64,000 nucleotides of DNA from Shimia sp965227725 (GCF_965227725.1 NZ_CBDDGH010000005.1:992001-1056000), one strand, 5' to 3'. Shown: positions 44,065-53,472, counted from the first letter of the stretch. Program-made: numbers and translations. The notes: generated by a model not told the origin, from the sequence alone.

Positions 44065-45009
44065 GTGGATCTTTCAGCCCCCCATCACAAGAACAGCTTT
44101 GACGATATGCTGGAGGCCACCGCGCCTCTGGACCCCATTGTAACCGCTGTTGTTCACCCCGTAGACGCAGCCTCTCTGGAGGGCGCATTGGCCGCTCTGG
44201 AAAAAGGCCTGATCACCCCGCTTCTGGTGGGCCCTGAGGACCGCATCAAAGCCGCTGCCAAAGAGCATGCGCTTGATATCTCCGCTTGCGAGATCATTGA
44301 CGCGCCGCACAGCCACGACAGCGCCGAAACAGCGGTGCGTCTGGTGCGCGAAGGCCGTGCGCAGGCGATCATGAAGGGCGCGCTGCACACCGATGAGGTC
44401 ATGAGCGCTGTTGTGCACAAAACCCACGGCCTGCGCACCGAGCGCCGCATGAGCCATGTCTTCGTGCTCGATGTGCCCGCCTACCCCAAGCCGCTGATGA
44501 TCACCGACGCCGCGATCAACATCTTCCCTGATCTCATGGCCAAAGCCGACATCGTGCAAAACGCCATCGGACTGGCACAAGCCATCGGCGTGGACACCCC
44601 CAAAGTGGCCATTCTTTCCGCGCTGGAAACCATCTACCCCAAGATCCCATCCACCGTTGAGGCCGCAGCGCTCTGCAAAATGGCGGATCGTGGCCAGATC
44701 ACAGGCGGCGTGCTCGACGGCCCGCTGGCGTTTGACAACGCCATCTCCCGCCGCGCCGCAGACGCCAAAGGCATCAAATCCGAGGTCCCCGGAGACGCCG
44801 ACATCCTCGTCGCACCAGACCTTGAGGCCGGCAACATGATCGCCAAACAGCTGATGTATCTCGCAGGCGCTGATAGCGCGGGCATCGTTCTGGGCGCACG
44901 CGTGCCAATCATGCTGACCTCCCGCGCGGACGGCACGCTCTCCCGCCTCGTGTCAGCCGCCCTGGCGCAGCTCATGGTGCACCACAGCCTTGGAAAGGAT
45001 CTGATGTGA
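44065..45009 (+). CDS. Phosphate acetyl/butyryl transferase family enzyme
   Basis: 314 residues from a GTG with GGAG seven bases upstream. The phosphotransacylase fold is clear: AIMKGALHTDEVMSAVVHKT, RMSHVFVLDVPAYPKPLMIT, GVLDGPLAFDNAISRRAADA and DILVAPDLEAGNMIAKQLMY. It interconverts acyl-CoA and acyl phosphate, feeding the acetate kinase encoded downstream (four-base overlap). It is the short form without the MaoC or DRTGG domains. Acetyl-CoA is the likely substrate, but butyryl- or propionyl-CoA cannot be excluded. Confidence 0.9.
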   Translation: MDLSAPHHKNSFDDMLEATAPLDPIVTAVVHPVDAASLEGALAALEKGLITPLLVGPEDRIKAAAKEHALDISACEIIDAPHSHDSAETAVRLVREGRAQAIMKGALHTDEVMSAVVHKTHGLRTERRMSHVFVLDVPAYPKPLMITDAAINIFPDLMAKADIVQNAIGLAQAIGVDTPKVAILSALETIYPKIPSTVEAAALCKMADRGQITGGVLDGPLAFDNAISRRAADAKGIKSEVPGDADILVAPDLEAGNMIAKQLMYLAGADSAGIVLGARVPIMLTSRADGTLSRLVSAALAQLMVHHSLGKDLM

Positions 45010-46163
45010 GCGCCCAAGACGCCTATCTCGTTCTGAACGCAGGCTCCTCCTCAATCAAATACGCGGTCTATGACACCGAGCTTGCGGTGCAACTCTCCGG
45101 TCAGGTCGATCGCATCGGCATGGGCCCGCAATATCACGGCGGCGCAAGCGAGATTGATCTGCCCGTCGCCGAGGACGCAACCCACGCCGATATTCTCGAC
45201 TGGCTGCTGGCGCATATCATGGGGCTGGAAAAGGGTTTCAACATCATTGGCGCGGGTCACCGAGTTGTGCATGGCGGTCAAGAGTTTGCCGCCCCCGCGC
45301 GTGTGACCGATGCGGTGATCGAAAAGCTGCGCACGCTGGCGCCGCTGGCCCCGGGGCATCAGCCCCACAACCTCGCAGGCATCGAGGCCGTCGCCCGCCG
45401 CTGGCCCACCATCCCGCAGGTGGCCTGCTTTGACACCGCCTTCCACCGCACCCAGCCCCGCATAGCACAGCTTTTTGCGATCCCGCGCGCGCTGTCAGAT
45501 GACGGTGTGCTGCGCTATGGCTTTCACGGGCTCAGCTACCACTACATCTCCACCCAATTGCCGCACCATCTGGACACGCCAAATGGCAAGGTGATTGTCG
45601 CGCATCTGGGCAACGGCGCCTCCATGTGCGCCATGCAGGATATGAAAAGTATCGCCACCACAATGGGTTACACCGCCCTTGATGGGCTGGTGATGGGCCG
45701 CCGCTGCGGCGAACTCGACCCCGGCGTGATCTTTCACATGATGCGTGACCGCGGCATGAGCGTGGCGGAAATCGAAACCACCTTAGGGACCAAATCCGGC
45801 CTCTTCGGGGTCTCCGGTCTCAGCTCTGACATGCGTGATCTTTTGGCCTCAGACAGCCCAGCAGCGGCTGAGGCGGTAGAGCTCTTTGTCTATCAGGCCT
45901 GCAAGAAGATTGGCGCGCTGGCCGCCACCCTTGGCGGGCTTGATGCCATTGTCTTCACCGGCGGCATTGGCGAGAACGCTGCCCCCATACGCGCGCGTAT
46001 CCTGCAGGGCTGCGCTTGGCTTGGCGCGGATCTCGATGCCGAAGCCAACACCTCCGGCGCAAGCCGCATCACCACCAAAACCAGCCGCCTTGCCGCCCAT
46101 GTCATCGCGACAGACGAAGAAGGCATCATCGCAGGCGAAACCCAGCGCTTGGTCGCTGCTTAA
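45006..46163 (+). CDS. ackA: Acetate kinase
   Basis: 385 residues, GTG start overlapping the stop of the previous gene (GTGA). The acetokinase family blocks are present: LVLNAGSSSIKYAVYD at the N-terminus, GHRVVHGG, HLGNGASMCAM and FTGGIGENAAPIR. It makes ATP from acetyl phosphate or, in reverse, activates acetate. The coupling with the phosphotransacylase gives a complete two-step acetyl-CoA/acetate pathway. Confidence 0.95.
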   Translation: MSAQDAYLVLNAGSSSIKYAVYDTELAVQLSGQVDRIGMGPQYHGGASEIDLPVAEDATHADILDWLLAHIMGLEKGFNIIGAGHRVVHGGQEFAAPARVTDAVIEKLRTLAPLAPGHQPHNLAGIEAVARRWPTIPQVACFDTAFHRTQPRIAQLFAIPRALSDDGVLRYGFHGLSYHYISTQLPHHLDTPNGKVIVAHLGNGASMCAMQDMKSIATTMGYTALDGLVMGRRCGELDPGVIFHMMRDRGMSVAEIETTLGTKSGLFGVSGLSSDMRDLLASDSPAAAEAVELFVYQACKKIGALAATLGGLDAIVFTGGIGENAAPIRARILQGCAWLGADLDAEANTSGASRITTKTSRLAAHVIATDEEGIIAGETQRLVAA

Positions 46164-46239
46164 ATCCCTGCCCCGGACCAGCGGTGCGCAAGGCACCGCC
46201 GGGGCAGCACCCCCGCCATCAGCGGGGAGATTGGCACCT

Positions 46240-49200
46240 TCAGAGATCAATCTCCACAACACCGCCCGCCTCTTTGGCACGGCTCTGACACAGGATCACC
46301 GAAGTCTCCCGCTGTTTGTTGGAGAGCACAAAATCCCGGTGTTCCACATCCCCTGAAATCAGCCCGCATTTGCACACACCGCAAATGCCATCGGCGCATT
46401 TCACATCCACATGCACACCGTTTTCAAGCAGCACATCCGTGGCGATTTTATCAGCCGGAACAAACAGTTCCCGACCATCTTTCAACTTTAACTTAAAGTC
46501 GAAATTCTCATACTCCGGCTGCTCAGGCACGTTGAAGTATTCCAGATGCCGCGCTTCTTCGGGGAAACCCTGCCGCTCTGCCGCCGCCATGACCCCTTCC
46601 ATGTAGCGGTCCGGCCCGCAGGTATAGACATGCCAGCCTTCCTGATACCCGCCAAGGATCGCGTCCAGATCCGCGCGCGTGCCTTTGTCAGAGAAATGGA
46701 ACACCACTTTATCCGCCCAGGGCATCGCCTTCAGATCGTCGATATAGCCCGCGCCCTCCTCCCGGCTTGCCGAGTAATGCAGCGCAAAGTCGCGGCCCAG
46801 ATCATGCAAACGGTGCGCAAAAGCAATCATCGGCGTGATCCCGATGCCGCCGCCCATCAGGAAGCTCTTTGTCGCCTCCTCAACCAGCTCAAAGTGGTTG
46901 ATCGGTTTGGAGACAAACACCTTGCGCCCTTCGCGGAAAATCCGGTGCAGAAGCGCACTGCCCCCGCGCCCTTCGTCTTCGCGCAACACGCCAATCTGGT
47001 ATTTGGAGCGATCTTTGGGATCCCCCGACATGCTGTACTGGCGCAGAAACTCCGGCGCGACCAGCACATCCAGATGCCCGCCCGCCGTCCATTCCGGCAG
47101 CGGCGCGCCATCCAGCGACTGAAACTCATATTTGGTCACATCCGCGGTCATCGGCTCGACCTGAGAAATCTGCACCTGCACCACCGGCGCATCCGCCGCA
47201 TCCGGCACCACATAGCGGTCAATCACCGAGGTATCCCCCGCCGCCAGCCGCAGCTTGTACTCATCTGCAGAGACCATCGCCTCATAGGCTTTGATCCCGG
47301 CTTCCCGATCCATCGGGAAAGGATACGGCCACGGATGGGGCGCCAGCGCCGCCGGATAGACCGCCAGCGTCTGATCCTCATATTTCAGGTCCAGATCTTT
47401 CTGCAGATCACGGCGGTTGAGCGGATGTTTGGACGGCCGGTATGCGCCATCCTCTTCCAGCTCAATATCCCACCACCATTTCTTGACGTCATTCAGCCCG
47501 CCATTGCCCACCGCATCATCTAGCTTGGCCAAAGGCTTGGCAAGGCTTGGGAAATTGCTTGCGGCCCAGCGGAACGGCGCTTCGGAAAACAGCCCTTCAA
47601 GGTTCCATGGGCAGGTCTTCATACAACGCCCGCACATCGAGCCCCCCGGTGTGGTGATCCGGTAGGTGGCACATTTCTGACTGTCTGACTTCCAGATCTC
47701 ATAGCCGTTGAACATCAGCTTCGGGCCAGCAGTGATAGCCCCGGAGGGGCATTCCCGCGCACATTTGTTGCAGTTCTCACAGAAGTTCTGCAGGCCAAAA
47801 TCAATCGGCAGATCATGGCTCATCGGCATGTCGGTGGTGACCGCACCCGATTTCAGTCGCGGCCCCAGATAGGGGTTCAGGATCACCTCACCAATCCGGC
47901 TCACCTCACCAAGCCCCGAGAGCAGCAACAGCGGCGGTTGCAGCACCTCACCATCCATCACCGTATGGGCCTTGGCCTTATACCCCAGATTGCGGATTTG
48001 CTGCGCGATCACGCCGCCCAGCAGGGAGAAACGCAGATAGGCCCGCATGGATTGCGCCACGCTGATCCAGTCATCGCCCGACGCCCCTTCCATGGTCTCA
48101 TACCCCTGATCAATGATCATGCTGATGGCGTTGTCATGGCTCGGCACAATGGGTGTTCCGGTCGCGTCATGCGAATACCACGCCCATTCCGGGCACCGGC
48201 TGAGCCCCACCGCATCCACCCCAAGGAAATAGGTCGCCGCTTTCAGGTTCGCCGCGTTACGCTCTGAATCTGTTGGCTTTTTGACCTCAGCGCTCGCGCC
48301 ATCCTGCAGCAGCACAAAGGCTCCAAGCGCACGTCTCTGGGCAAAACTCGGCGCGGATTTGCGCACATAGTAACCGCCCTTCGCCGAATCCTGCAGGGTC
48401 TTGCCCATGTCCCCGAACTGCGCCCGCGCAAACATATCCGCCCGCTTGGGCACACGCGCCACATTGGCCTCATCAATATAGGTGGTCGGGGTTTCCACCC
48501 GCTTCAGCCGTTCAAACGGATGCGCCCCTTTGACATAGTCGCGGTTGCGGTACGGGTCTTGATTGAGCGCGGATTTCGCTGATCCGGTGCCCAGCCACCA
48601 CGCGGGCCCCTGGGTCTGCGCCCAGGGCTGCGCCCGCATCGGGGCCAGCGCCCCGTCATGGGCCAGCGCCATATCCGTTGTGATCACCGCCAGCCCATAG
48701 CGGGTGCCCAGCCAGGGCGCGATCAACTCACCATTCTCCAGCGCCAGCAAGCCCGCTGCCACGCCAACACGCCCCAGATCCACATCGGTGGAGGTCGCGG
48801 TGTGCGCCTTTGCGTCAAAGCCCAGAAGCCGGATGTAATTGGCAATCACCACCGCCACTTCGGTGGCCCGCAAACAGGCGCGGTGATCCTGCGCGTCCAA
48901 AATCCAATCACTGCCCGGCTCGCCCCGTTCCGGATCACGATGGTGCTCGATCAGAAACACAATCGCGTTCTCATGAGTTTCGATGCTGCTGGGCGGCGCT
49001 TCCATACTGTCCTTGAGATCCGCCATAATGACGTCGATCCCCGCCGCCAAAGACTTGATCTGCCGCGTGCGCAACGCCTCAGAAAGCCGGTCGATATCCG
49101 GATTGCGCCGCGGGGTGGACAACCGCGCCGCTGCGGGCAGCGGGCCCACGCCCACCATCGAGGCATCGTTGAAATAGCCAAAAGATTTCAGGTGGTTGGA

Positions 49201-49452
49201 ACGCTCAATTGGATCATCCGGAATGCCGGACTGCACCGGATTGACAAGCCCGTCCCGCAAAGCATCCAGCATCGCCTGAAACTCGCCCATGGCGTTGACG
49301 ATGCTTTCAGGGCGCTCCGGCCGGTGAAAGCTCAAGTCGTAATCCCGTGGCATCCCCGCCACCTCAGGCATCGCGCCGCGCACCAATCGCTCCAGCGGAT
49401 AGGGGCCAAGATGCACCGGCCGCGCCTTATCCGAAAAAAACTTGATCCCCAT
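46240..49452 (-). CDS. Self-sufficient reductive dehalogenase (RdhA) fused to an FMN/NAD(P)H/2Fe-2S reductase
   Basis: 1070 residues. Residues 1-700 match catabolic RdhA: two related cobalamin-fold halves, then two 4Fe-4S motifs, C558-x2-C561-x2-C564-x3-C568-P and C594-x12-C607-x2-C610-x3-C614-P. Residues 755-1070 form a phthalate-dioxygenase-reductase-type unit: FMN block RQYSMSGD (804-811), NAD block MGGGIGITPM and a plant-type 2Fe-2S site C1019, C1024, C1027, C1055. No Tat signal, so cytoplasmic. The layout equals that of the bromoxynil dehalogenase BhbA. Y426 falls at the number of the catalytic tyrosine recalled for NpRdhA. The product should remove halogen reductively with NAD(P)H. The actual substrate is unknown. 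Confidence 0.88.
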   Translation of the reverse strand: MGIKFFSDKARPVHLGPYPLERLVRGAMPEVAGMPRDYDLSFHRPERPESIVNAMGEFQAMLDALRDGLVNPVQSGIPDDPIERSNHLKSFGYFNDASMVGVGPLPAAARLSTPRRNPDIDRLSEALRTRQIKSLAAGIDVIMADLKDSMEAPPSSIETHENAIVFLIEHHRDPERGEPGSDWILDAQDHRACLRATEVAVVIANYIRLLGFDAKAHTATSTDVDLGRVGVAAGLLALENGELIAPWLGTRYGLAVITTDMALAHDGALAPMRAQPWAQTQGPAWWLGTGSAKSALNQDPYRNRDYVKGAHPFERLKRVETPTTYIDEANVARVPKRADMFARAQFGDMGKTLQDSAKGGYYVRKSAPSFAQRRALGAFVLLQDGASAEVKKPTDSERNAANLKAATYFLGVDAVGLSRCPEWAWYSHDATGTPIVPSHDNAISMIIDQGYETMEGASGDDWISVAQSMRAYLRFSLLGGVIAQQIRNLGYKAKAHTVMDGEVLQPPLLLLSGLGEVSRIGEVILNPYLGPRLKSGAVTTDMPMSHDLPIDFGLQNFCENCNKCARECPSGAITAGPKLMFNGYEIWKSDSQKCATYRITTPGGSMCGRCMKTCPWNLEGLFSEAPFRWAASNFPSLAKPLAKLDDAVGNGGLNDVKKWWWDIELEEDGAYRPSKHPLNRRDLQKDLDLKYEDQTLAVYPAALAPHPWPYPFPMDREAGIKAYEAMVSADEYKLRLAAGDTSVIDRYVVPDAADAPVVQVQISQVEPMTADVTKYEFQSLDGAPLPEWTAGGHLDVLVAPEFLRQYSMSGDPKDRSKYQIGVLREDEGRGGSALLHRIFREGRKVFVSKPINHFELVEEATKSFLMGGGIGITPMIAFAHRLHDLGRDFALHYSASREEGAGYIDDLKAMPWADKVVFHFSDKGTRADLDAILGGYQEGWHVYTCGPDRYMEGVMAAAERQGFPEEARHLEYFNVPEQPEYENFDFKLKLKDGRELFVPADKIATDVLLENGVHVDVKCADGICGVCKCGLISGDVEHRDFVLSNKQRETSVILCQSRAKEAGGVVEIDL

Positions 49453-49522
49453 CTGCTCCCCATATCAGGCCATTCGGCCTGCCCTTCTTGGCTGGCTTAA
49501 ACGCTTGCGCTCTGGATAAGCC

Positions 49523-50224
49523 TCAGCTTTTTGTAACTTTCAACGCCAGTCGGATCGGCGCGAGCCCGTCGATCCCACCTGTGATCACCTGCCCGGCTGT
49601 CACCGGCCCCACACCGGCGGGCGTGCCTGTCAGGATCACATCCCCGGCGGTCAGGTGATAATAGCGCGACAGATGCATGACGATCTCTGTGGGTGACCAG
49701 ACCATCTCGCTCAGATCAGCGGCCTGACGTGTCTCCCCGTCCACCTCCAGATGGATCGCCTGCGCCGCTGGTGCGCCAAACTCCGCAGCTTTTGTCAGCG
49801 GCGCAAAGACAGCGGAGCCTTCCACATCTTTGCCAAGCGACCACGGCCTGCGGTTGTCCTTGCCATCCTGCTGCCGGTCCCGTCGCGTCATGTCGAGCGC
49901 ACAGCCATAGGCATAGATCGCCGCCGCAGCCTCCGCCTCGGTGGCTTCAAACACCGATGCCCCCAGCACAAAGGCCAGCTCCATCTCGTGATGGTAATTC
50001 TCGGTGCCCGGAGGGAAATCCACCTCCGCCCCGCTCAACACCGCATGGGCCACGGATTTGGTGAAATACCACGGCGCCTCACGGTCCACCTCCCCACCCA
50101 TCTCCGCCGCATGGGCCGCATAGTTCCGCCCCACGCAGAAGATACGGCGCACCGGATAGCCCAGCGCCTCGCCCGCAACAGGGAGCGCAAACACCTCTGG
50201 TGCCTCAAACAGATAATCTGACAT
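49523..50224 (-). CDS. Fumarylacetoacetate hydrolase family protein (fumarylpyruvate hydrolase-like)
   Basis: 233 residues from MSDYLFEAPEVFALPVAGEA; the ATG at 50222-50224 has GGGAGGG upstream. The FAH fold shows IFCVGRNYAAHAAEMGG, the metal ligands in ENYHHEMELAFVLG (E-x-E block), and VEVDG-like strands, ending GDVILTGTPAGVGPV. Length and pattern fit FAHD1/fumarylpyruvate hydrolases that cleave ring-fission products of aromatics. It precedes the dehalogenase gene by 70 bases on the same strand and is probably co-transcribed, which suggests a route for halogenated aromatic compounds. Confidence 0.88.
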   Translation of the reverse strand: MSDYLFEAPEVFALPVAGEALGYPVRRIFCVGRNYAAHAAEMGGEVDREAPWYFTKSVAHAVLSGAEVDFPPGTENYHHEMELAFVLGASVFEATEAEAAAAIYAYGCALDMTRRDRQQDGKDNRRPWSLGKDVEGSAVFAPLTKAAEFGAPAAQAIHLEVDGETRQAADLSEMVWSPTEIVMHLSRYYHLTAGDVILTGTPAGVGPVTAGQVITGGIDGLAPIRLALKVTKS

Positions 50225-50529
50225 GAAAAATCCCTCCCACGGTGCGTGCGCCAGAATGCGTGAAAAGCTGCATCCCACAGTCATAACGTCATCGCATCGG
50301 CGTGCAAAGCAGTCTGAACACTTGTTCAGAGTCAAGGTTTATTTACCGTTGACGCCCTCAACCAAAAGGGTCAAATATCAACAAACCAAAGCAAACACAG
50401 TCACTTAGTGAGAATGACCCGAAGGAAATTTCTTACTACTAATAAATTAGTTGACTAAAAATTCCTCTTTTGACAACGTAAGGCATCCGGCTTTCTGCAG
50501 CCGGGGATACAACCAATCGGGAGGAAAAG
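50225..50529. other. Divergent promoter region, dehalogenase operon versus glycerol transporter operon
   Basis: 305 bases, AT-rich between 50330 and 50475, with no gene. It must drive the FAH-rdhA pair (left) and the transporter (right). A TTGACA at 50470-50475 has no clear -10 partner at 17 bases. A hairpin CCGGCT/AGCCGG (50487-50492 with 50499-50504) lies in the transporter leader, 25 bases before its ribosome site GGGAGGA. Confidence 0.5.
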
Positions 50530-52266
50530 ATGCGGAAGTATCTTATCTCCGCCGTCGCGGCATCTGCCGTGATTGCGGGTACACAATCGCTTTACGCCGA
50601 CGAAGCGGCAGCCAAGCGCTGGATCGATGCCGAATTCCAGCCGTCTTCGCTGAGCAAAGACGAGCAGATGAGCGAAATGCAGTGGTTCATCTCTGCTTCA
50701 CAACCCTACGCGGGCATGGAAATCAACGTGCTGTCGGAAGGCATTCCGACCCACGGCTATGAAGCCGAAGTTCTGACCAAGGCTTTTGAAGAAATCACCG
50801 GCATCAAAGTCAACCACCAGATCCTCGGCGAGGGCGAAGTGGTTCAGGCGGTGCAAACCCAGATGCAGACCAAGCGGAACCTCTATGACGGCTACGTCAA
50901 TGACTCCGACCTGATCGGTACGCACTCCCGTCTGCAACTGGCCTACAACCTGAGCGACATGATGGCAGGCGACTGGGCGGCGACCACCTCGCCAACCCTG
51001 GACCTGGATGACTTCATGGGCACCCAGTTCACCACCGGCCCGGATGGTGACCTCTATCAGCTGCCAGACCAGCAGTTTGCCAACCTCTACTGGTTCCGCA
51101 AAGACTGGTTTGACCGCGCAGACCTGCAAGAGCAGTTCAAAGCCAAATACGGCTATGACCTCGGCGTGCCAGTAAACTGGTCCGCTTATGAAGACATCGC
51201 AGAGTTCTTCTCCAAAGACGTGAAGAACATCGACGGCGTCGACATCTACGGCCACATGGACTACGGCAAACGCGCACCAGACCTTGGCTGGCGTATGACC
51301 GACGCATGGCTCTCCATGGCGGGCGCAGGCTCCAAAGGCGAACCAAACGGTGTGCCAATCGACGAATGGGGCATCCGCATGGAAGCCGGTTCCTGTAACC
51401 CGGCTGGTGCATCCGTCACCCGCGGTGGTGCGGCAAACGGCCCGGCAGCGGTCTACGCGATCCGCAAATGGGACGAATGGCTGCGCAACTATGCCCCTCC
51501 CGGTGCGGCGTCTTATGACTTCTACCAGTCTCTGCCAGCTCTGGCACAAGGCAACGTGGCCCAGCAGATCTTCTGGTACACCGCCTTTACCGCAGACATG
51601 GTGAAGCCGCAGTCTGAAGGCAACAACACCGTGGACGCCGAAGGCAACCCACTGTGGCGCATGGCACCAAGCCCACACGGCCCTTACTGGGAAAAAGGCC
51701 AGAAGGTTGGCTATCAGGACGTTGGCTCCTGGACCTTCCTGAAGTCCACCCCGGCGGACCGCGCACAGGCGGCATGGCTCTATGCTCAGTTCGTGACCTC
51801 CAAAACGGTTGACGTGAAGAAATCCCACGTGGGTCTGACCTTCACCCGTGACAGCTCTGTGAACCACGAAAGCTTCACCGAGCGTGCCCCGAAACTGGGT
51901 GGTCTGGTAGAATTCTACCGCTCCCCTGATCGTGTGGCATGGTCCCCAACCGGCGTGAACGTGCCTGACTATCCGAAGCTGGCCCAAATCTGGTGGCAGC
52001 AGATCGGTGACGTGAACTCCGGCGCCTTCACTCCACAGGAAGCAATGGACCGTCTGGCCGAAGAAATGGACATCACCATGGCGCGTATGCAGCGTGCGGA
52101 TGAGGCCCAGAATGTCTATGGCGGTTGTGGTCCTCGCCTCAACGAGGAGAAAGACGCAGAGTGGTGGTTCGCCAACGGTGGTGCAAAACCAAAGCTGGAC
52201 AACGAAAAACCACAGGGCGAGACCGTCAACTATGACGATCTGGTTGCCCGCTGGAACAAGAATTAA
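50530..52266 (+). CDS. glpV: ABC transporter substrate-binding protein, glycerol-type
   Basis: 578 residues, large for its class, as in GlpV-type proteins. Sec signal MRKYLISAVAASAVIAGTQS cleaved near LYA-DE. The mature protein is an extracellular solute-binding family 1 protein (EVLTKAFEEITGIKVNHQIL, GDLYQLPDQQFANLYWFRKD). It belongs to the transporter whose two ATPases, two permeases and small DUF2160 protein follow, the gene set of the Rhizobium glycerol transporter GlpVSTPQ. Strong ribosome site GGGAGGA. Codon use suggests high expression. The substrate is inferred from the cluster. Confidence 0.85.
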   Translation: MRKYLISAVAASAVIAGTQSLYADEAAAKRWIDAEFQPSSLSKDEQMSEMQWFISASQPYAGMEINVLSEGIPTHGYEAEVLTKAFEEITGIKVNHQILGEGEVVQAVQTQMQTKRNLYDGYVNDSDLIGTHSRLQLAYNLSDMMAGDWAATTSPTLDLDDFMGTQFTTGPDGDLYQLPDQQFANLYWFRKDWFDRADLQEQFKAKYGYDLGVPVNWSAYEDIAEFFSKDVKNIDGVDIYGHMDYGKRAPDLGWRMTDAWLSMAGAGSKGEPNGVPIDEWGIRMEAGSCNPAGASVTRGGAANGPAAVYAIRKWDEWLRNYAPPGAASYDFYQSLPALAQGNVAQQIFWYTAFTADMVKPQSEGNNTVDAEGNPLWRMAPSPHGPYWEKGQKVGYQDVGSWTFLKSTPADRAQAAWLYAQFVTSKTVDVKKSHVGLTFTRDSSVNHESFTERAPKLGGLVEFYRSPDRVAWSPTGVNVPDYPKLAQIWWQQIGDVNSGAFTPQEAMDRLAEEMDITMARMQRADEAQNVYGGCGPRLNEEKDAEWWFANGGAKPKLDNEKPQGETVNYDDLVARWNKN

Positions 52267-52309
52267 CTGTTCCTCCTGACCTGACACTCCCCGTGTTCAT
52301 GGTCAAACC

Positions 52310-52338
52310 GGCCGGGGCTTACCCTTCAAGCCCCGGCC
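52310..52338 (+). promoter_or_regulatory. Perfect 11-bp stem-loop between binding-protein and ATPase genes
   Basis: GGCCGGGGCTT (52310-52320) pairs perfectly with AAGCCCCGGCC (52328-52338), with no T-run after it. In this place, after the first gene of a binding-protein transporter operon, such hairpins protect the upstream message and lower expression of the membrane components. Confidence 0.75.
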
Positions 52339-52410
52339 ACCTTACCAACACTCCCCTCCTCCATTGCCCCATCTGTTTGGGTACGCTCCACAAGGATCAA
52401 AGGTGCATCC

Positions 52411-53472
52411 ATGGCACTTGAACTAAAGAACATTTCCAAGGTCGTGCAGGGTGTGACACACATCAAGCCAACGACCCTGACGTTGAGAAAAGGCCATTTC
52501 AACGTTCTGCTGGGTGAAACCGGCGCTGGCAAAACCTCCCTGATCAAGATGATGGCCGGGCTTGACCCGATCGCCTCCGGTCAGATCATCATGGAGGGCG
52601 AAGACGTCACCGCGCTGACCACCCAGAAACGCAAGATCAGCCTCGTGCACCAGTTCTTCGTGAACTACCCGCATATGACGGTGTTTGAAAACATCGCCTC
52701 CCCGCTGAAAGTGGCGGGCATGGCCAAATCCGAGATCGAAGACCGCGTGGCTGAGGCCGCCGATATTCTCCAGCTTGGCCCCATGCTGCACCGTCGCCCG
52801 CATGAGCTTTCCGGTGGCCAGCAACAGCGCTGTGCGCTGGCGCGCGCCATTGCCAAGGAAAGCCGCGCGGTGTTTCTGGATGAGCCGCTGGCCAACCTTG
52901 ACTACAAACTGCGCGAAGAGCTGCGCGAGCAGCTGCCAGAGCTTTTTGCCGGTCGCGGCGCTGTGGTGGTCTACGCCACATCCGAGCCCGAAGAAGCGCT
53001 CCTACTGGGCGGTGAAACCGCGCTGATGGTGGATGGTAATGTGGCCCAATTCGGCACCACTGCTGACATCTACCGCGCTCCGGCCTCTCTCACGGCGGCC
53101 CGCATCTTCTCTGATCCCCCCATCAACCACGCACCTGTCACCAAACGCGGCGACGCCATGCACCTTGGCGCGCTGAGCTGGACTGCCACAGGCGAGGCCG
53201 CAGGCCTCAAAGATGGCGACTACATCATGGCCGTGCGCCCGCACCACGTGCTGCCCCATGCCCATGACGGCTCCGATGTGGCTCTGAAAGGCCATGTGGG
53301 CGTGACCGAACTCTCAGGGTCCGAAAGCTCCGCCCACTTTGATTTTGACGGCAACAGCTGGGTCAGCCTCGCCCATGGCACCCACCCCTACCGGATTGGC
53401 GAAGAGCATGACTTCTTCCTTGATCCGACCACCTGTTTTTACTTCGCGCCCGATGGCGCCCGCGTCGGCTGA
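52411..53472 (+). CDS. glpS: Glycerol-type ABC transporter ATPase 1
   Basis: 353 residues. Walker A GETGAGKTS (35-43), intact signature LSGGQQQRCALARAIA, Walker B AVFLDEPLANLD, and a C-terminal regulatory domain (TOBE-like, VRPHHVLPHAHDGSDVALKG). The H-loop position, normally THD, reads ATSEPEEA, so the switch histidine is missing. Together with the next ATPase it would make one working and one degenerate ATP site. It is separated from the binding-protein gene by 144 bases containing a stable hairpin. Confidence 0.87.
   Translation: MALELKNISKVVQGVTHIKPTTLTLRKGHFNVLLGETGAGKTSLIKMMAGLDPIASGQIIMEGEDVTALTTQKRKISLVHQFFVNYPHMTVFENIASPLKVAGMAKSEIEDRVAEAADILQLGPMLHRRPHELSGGQQQRCALARAIAKESRAVFLDEPLANLDYKLREELREQLPELFAGRGAVVVYATSEPEEALLLGGETALMVDGNVAQFGTTADIYRAPASLTAARIFSDPPINHAPVTKRGDAMHLGALSWTATGEAAGLKDGDYIMAVRPHHVLPHAHDGSDVALKGHVGVTELSGSESSAHFDFDGNSWVSLAHGTHPYRIGEEHDFFLDPTTCFYFAPDGARVG

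Noticed and set aside
46240..49452. Reading the C-terminal third as a stand-alone vanillate O-demethylase or dioxygenase reductase with a separate upstream gene
   Set aside because: The frame is uninterrupted over 1070 codons, with no stop or internal ribosome site between the RdhA and reductase parts, and the known BhbA has the same fused layout.
49523..50335. Longer FAH protein starting upstream of 50224
   Set aside because: The upstream extension is Cys-rich and lacks a ribosome site, whereas the ATG at 50224 has GGGAGGG at correct spacing and begins the conserved part.
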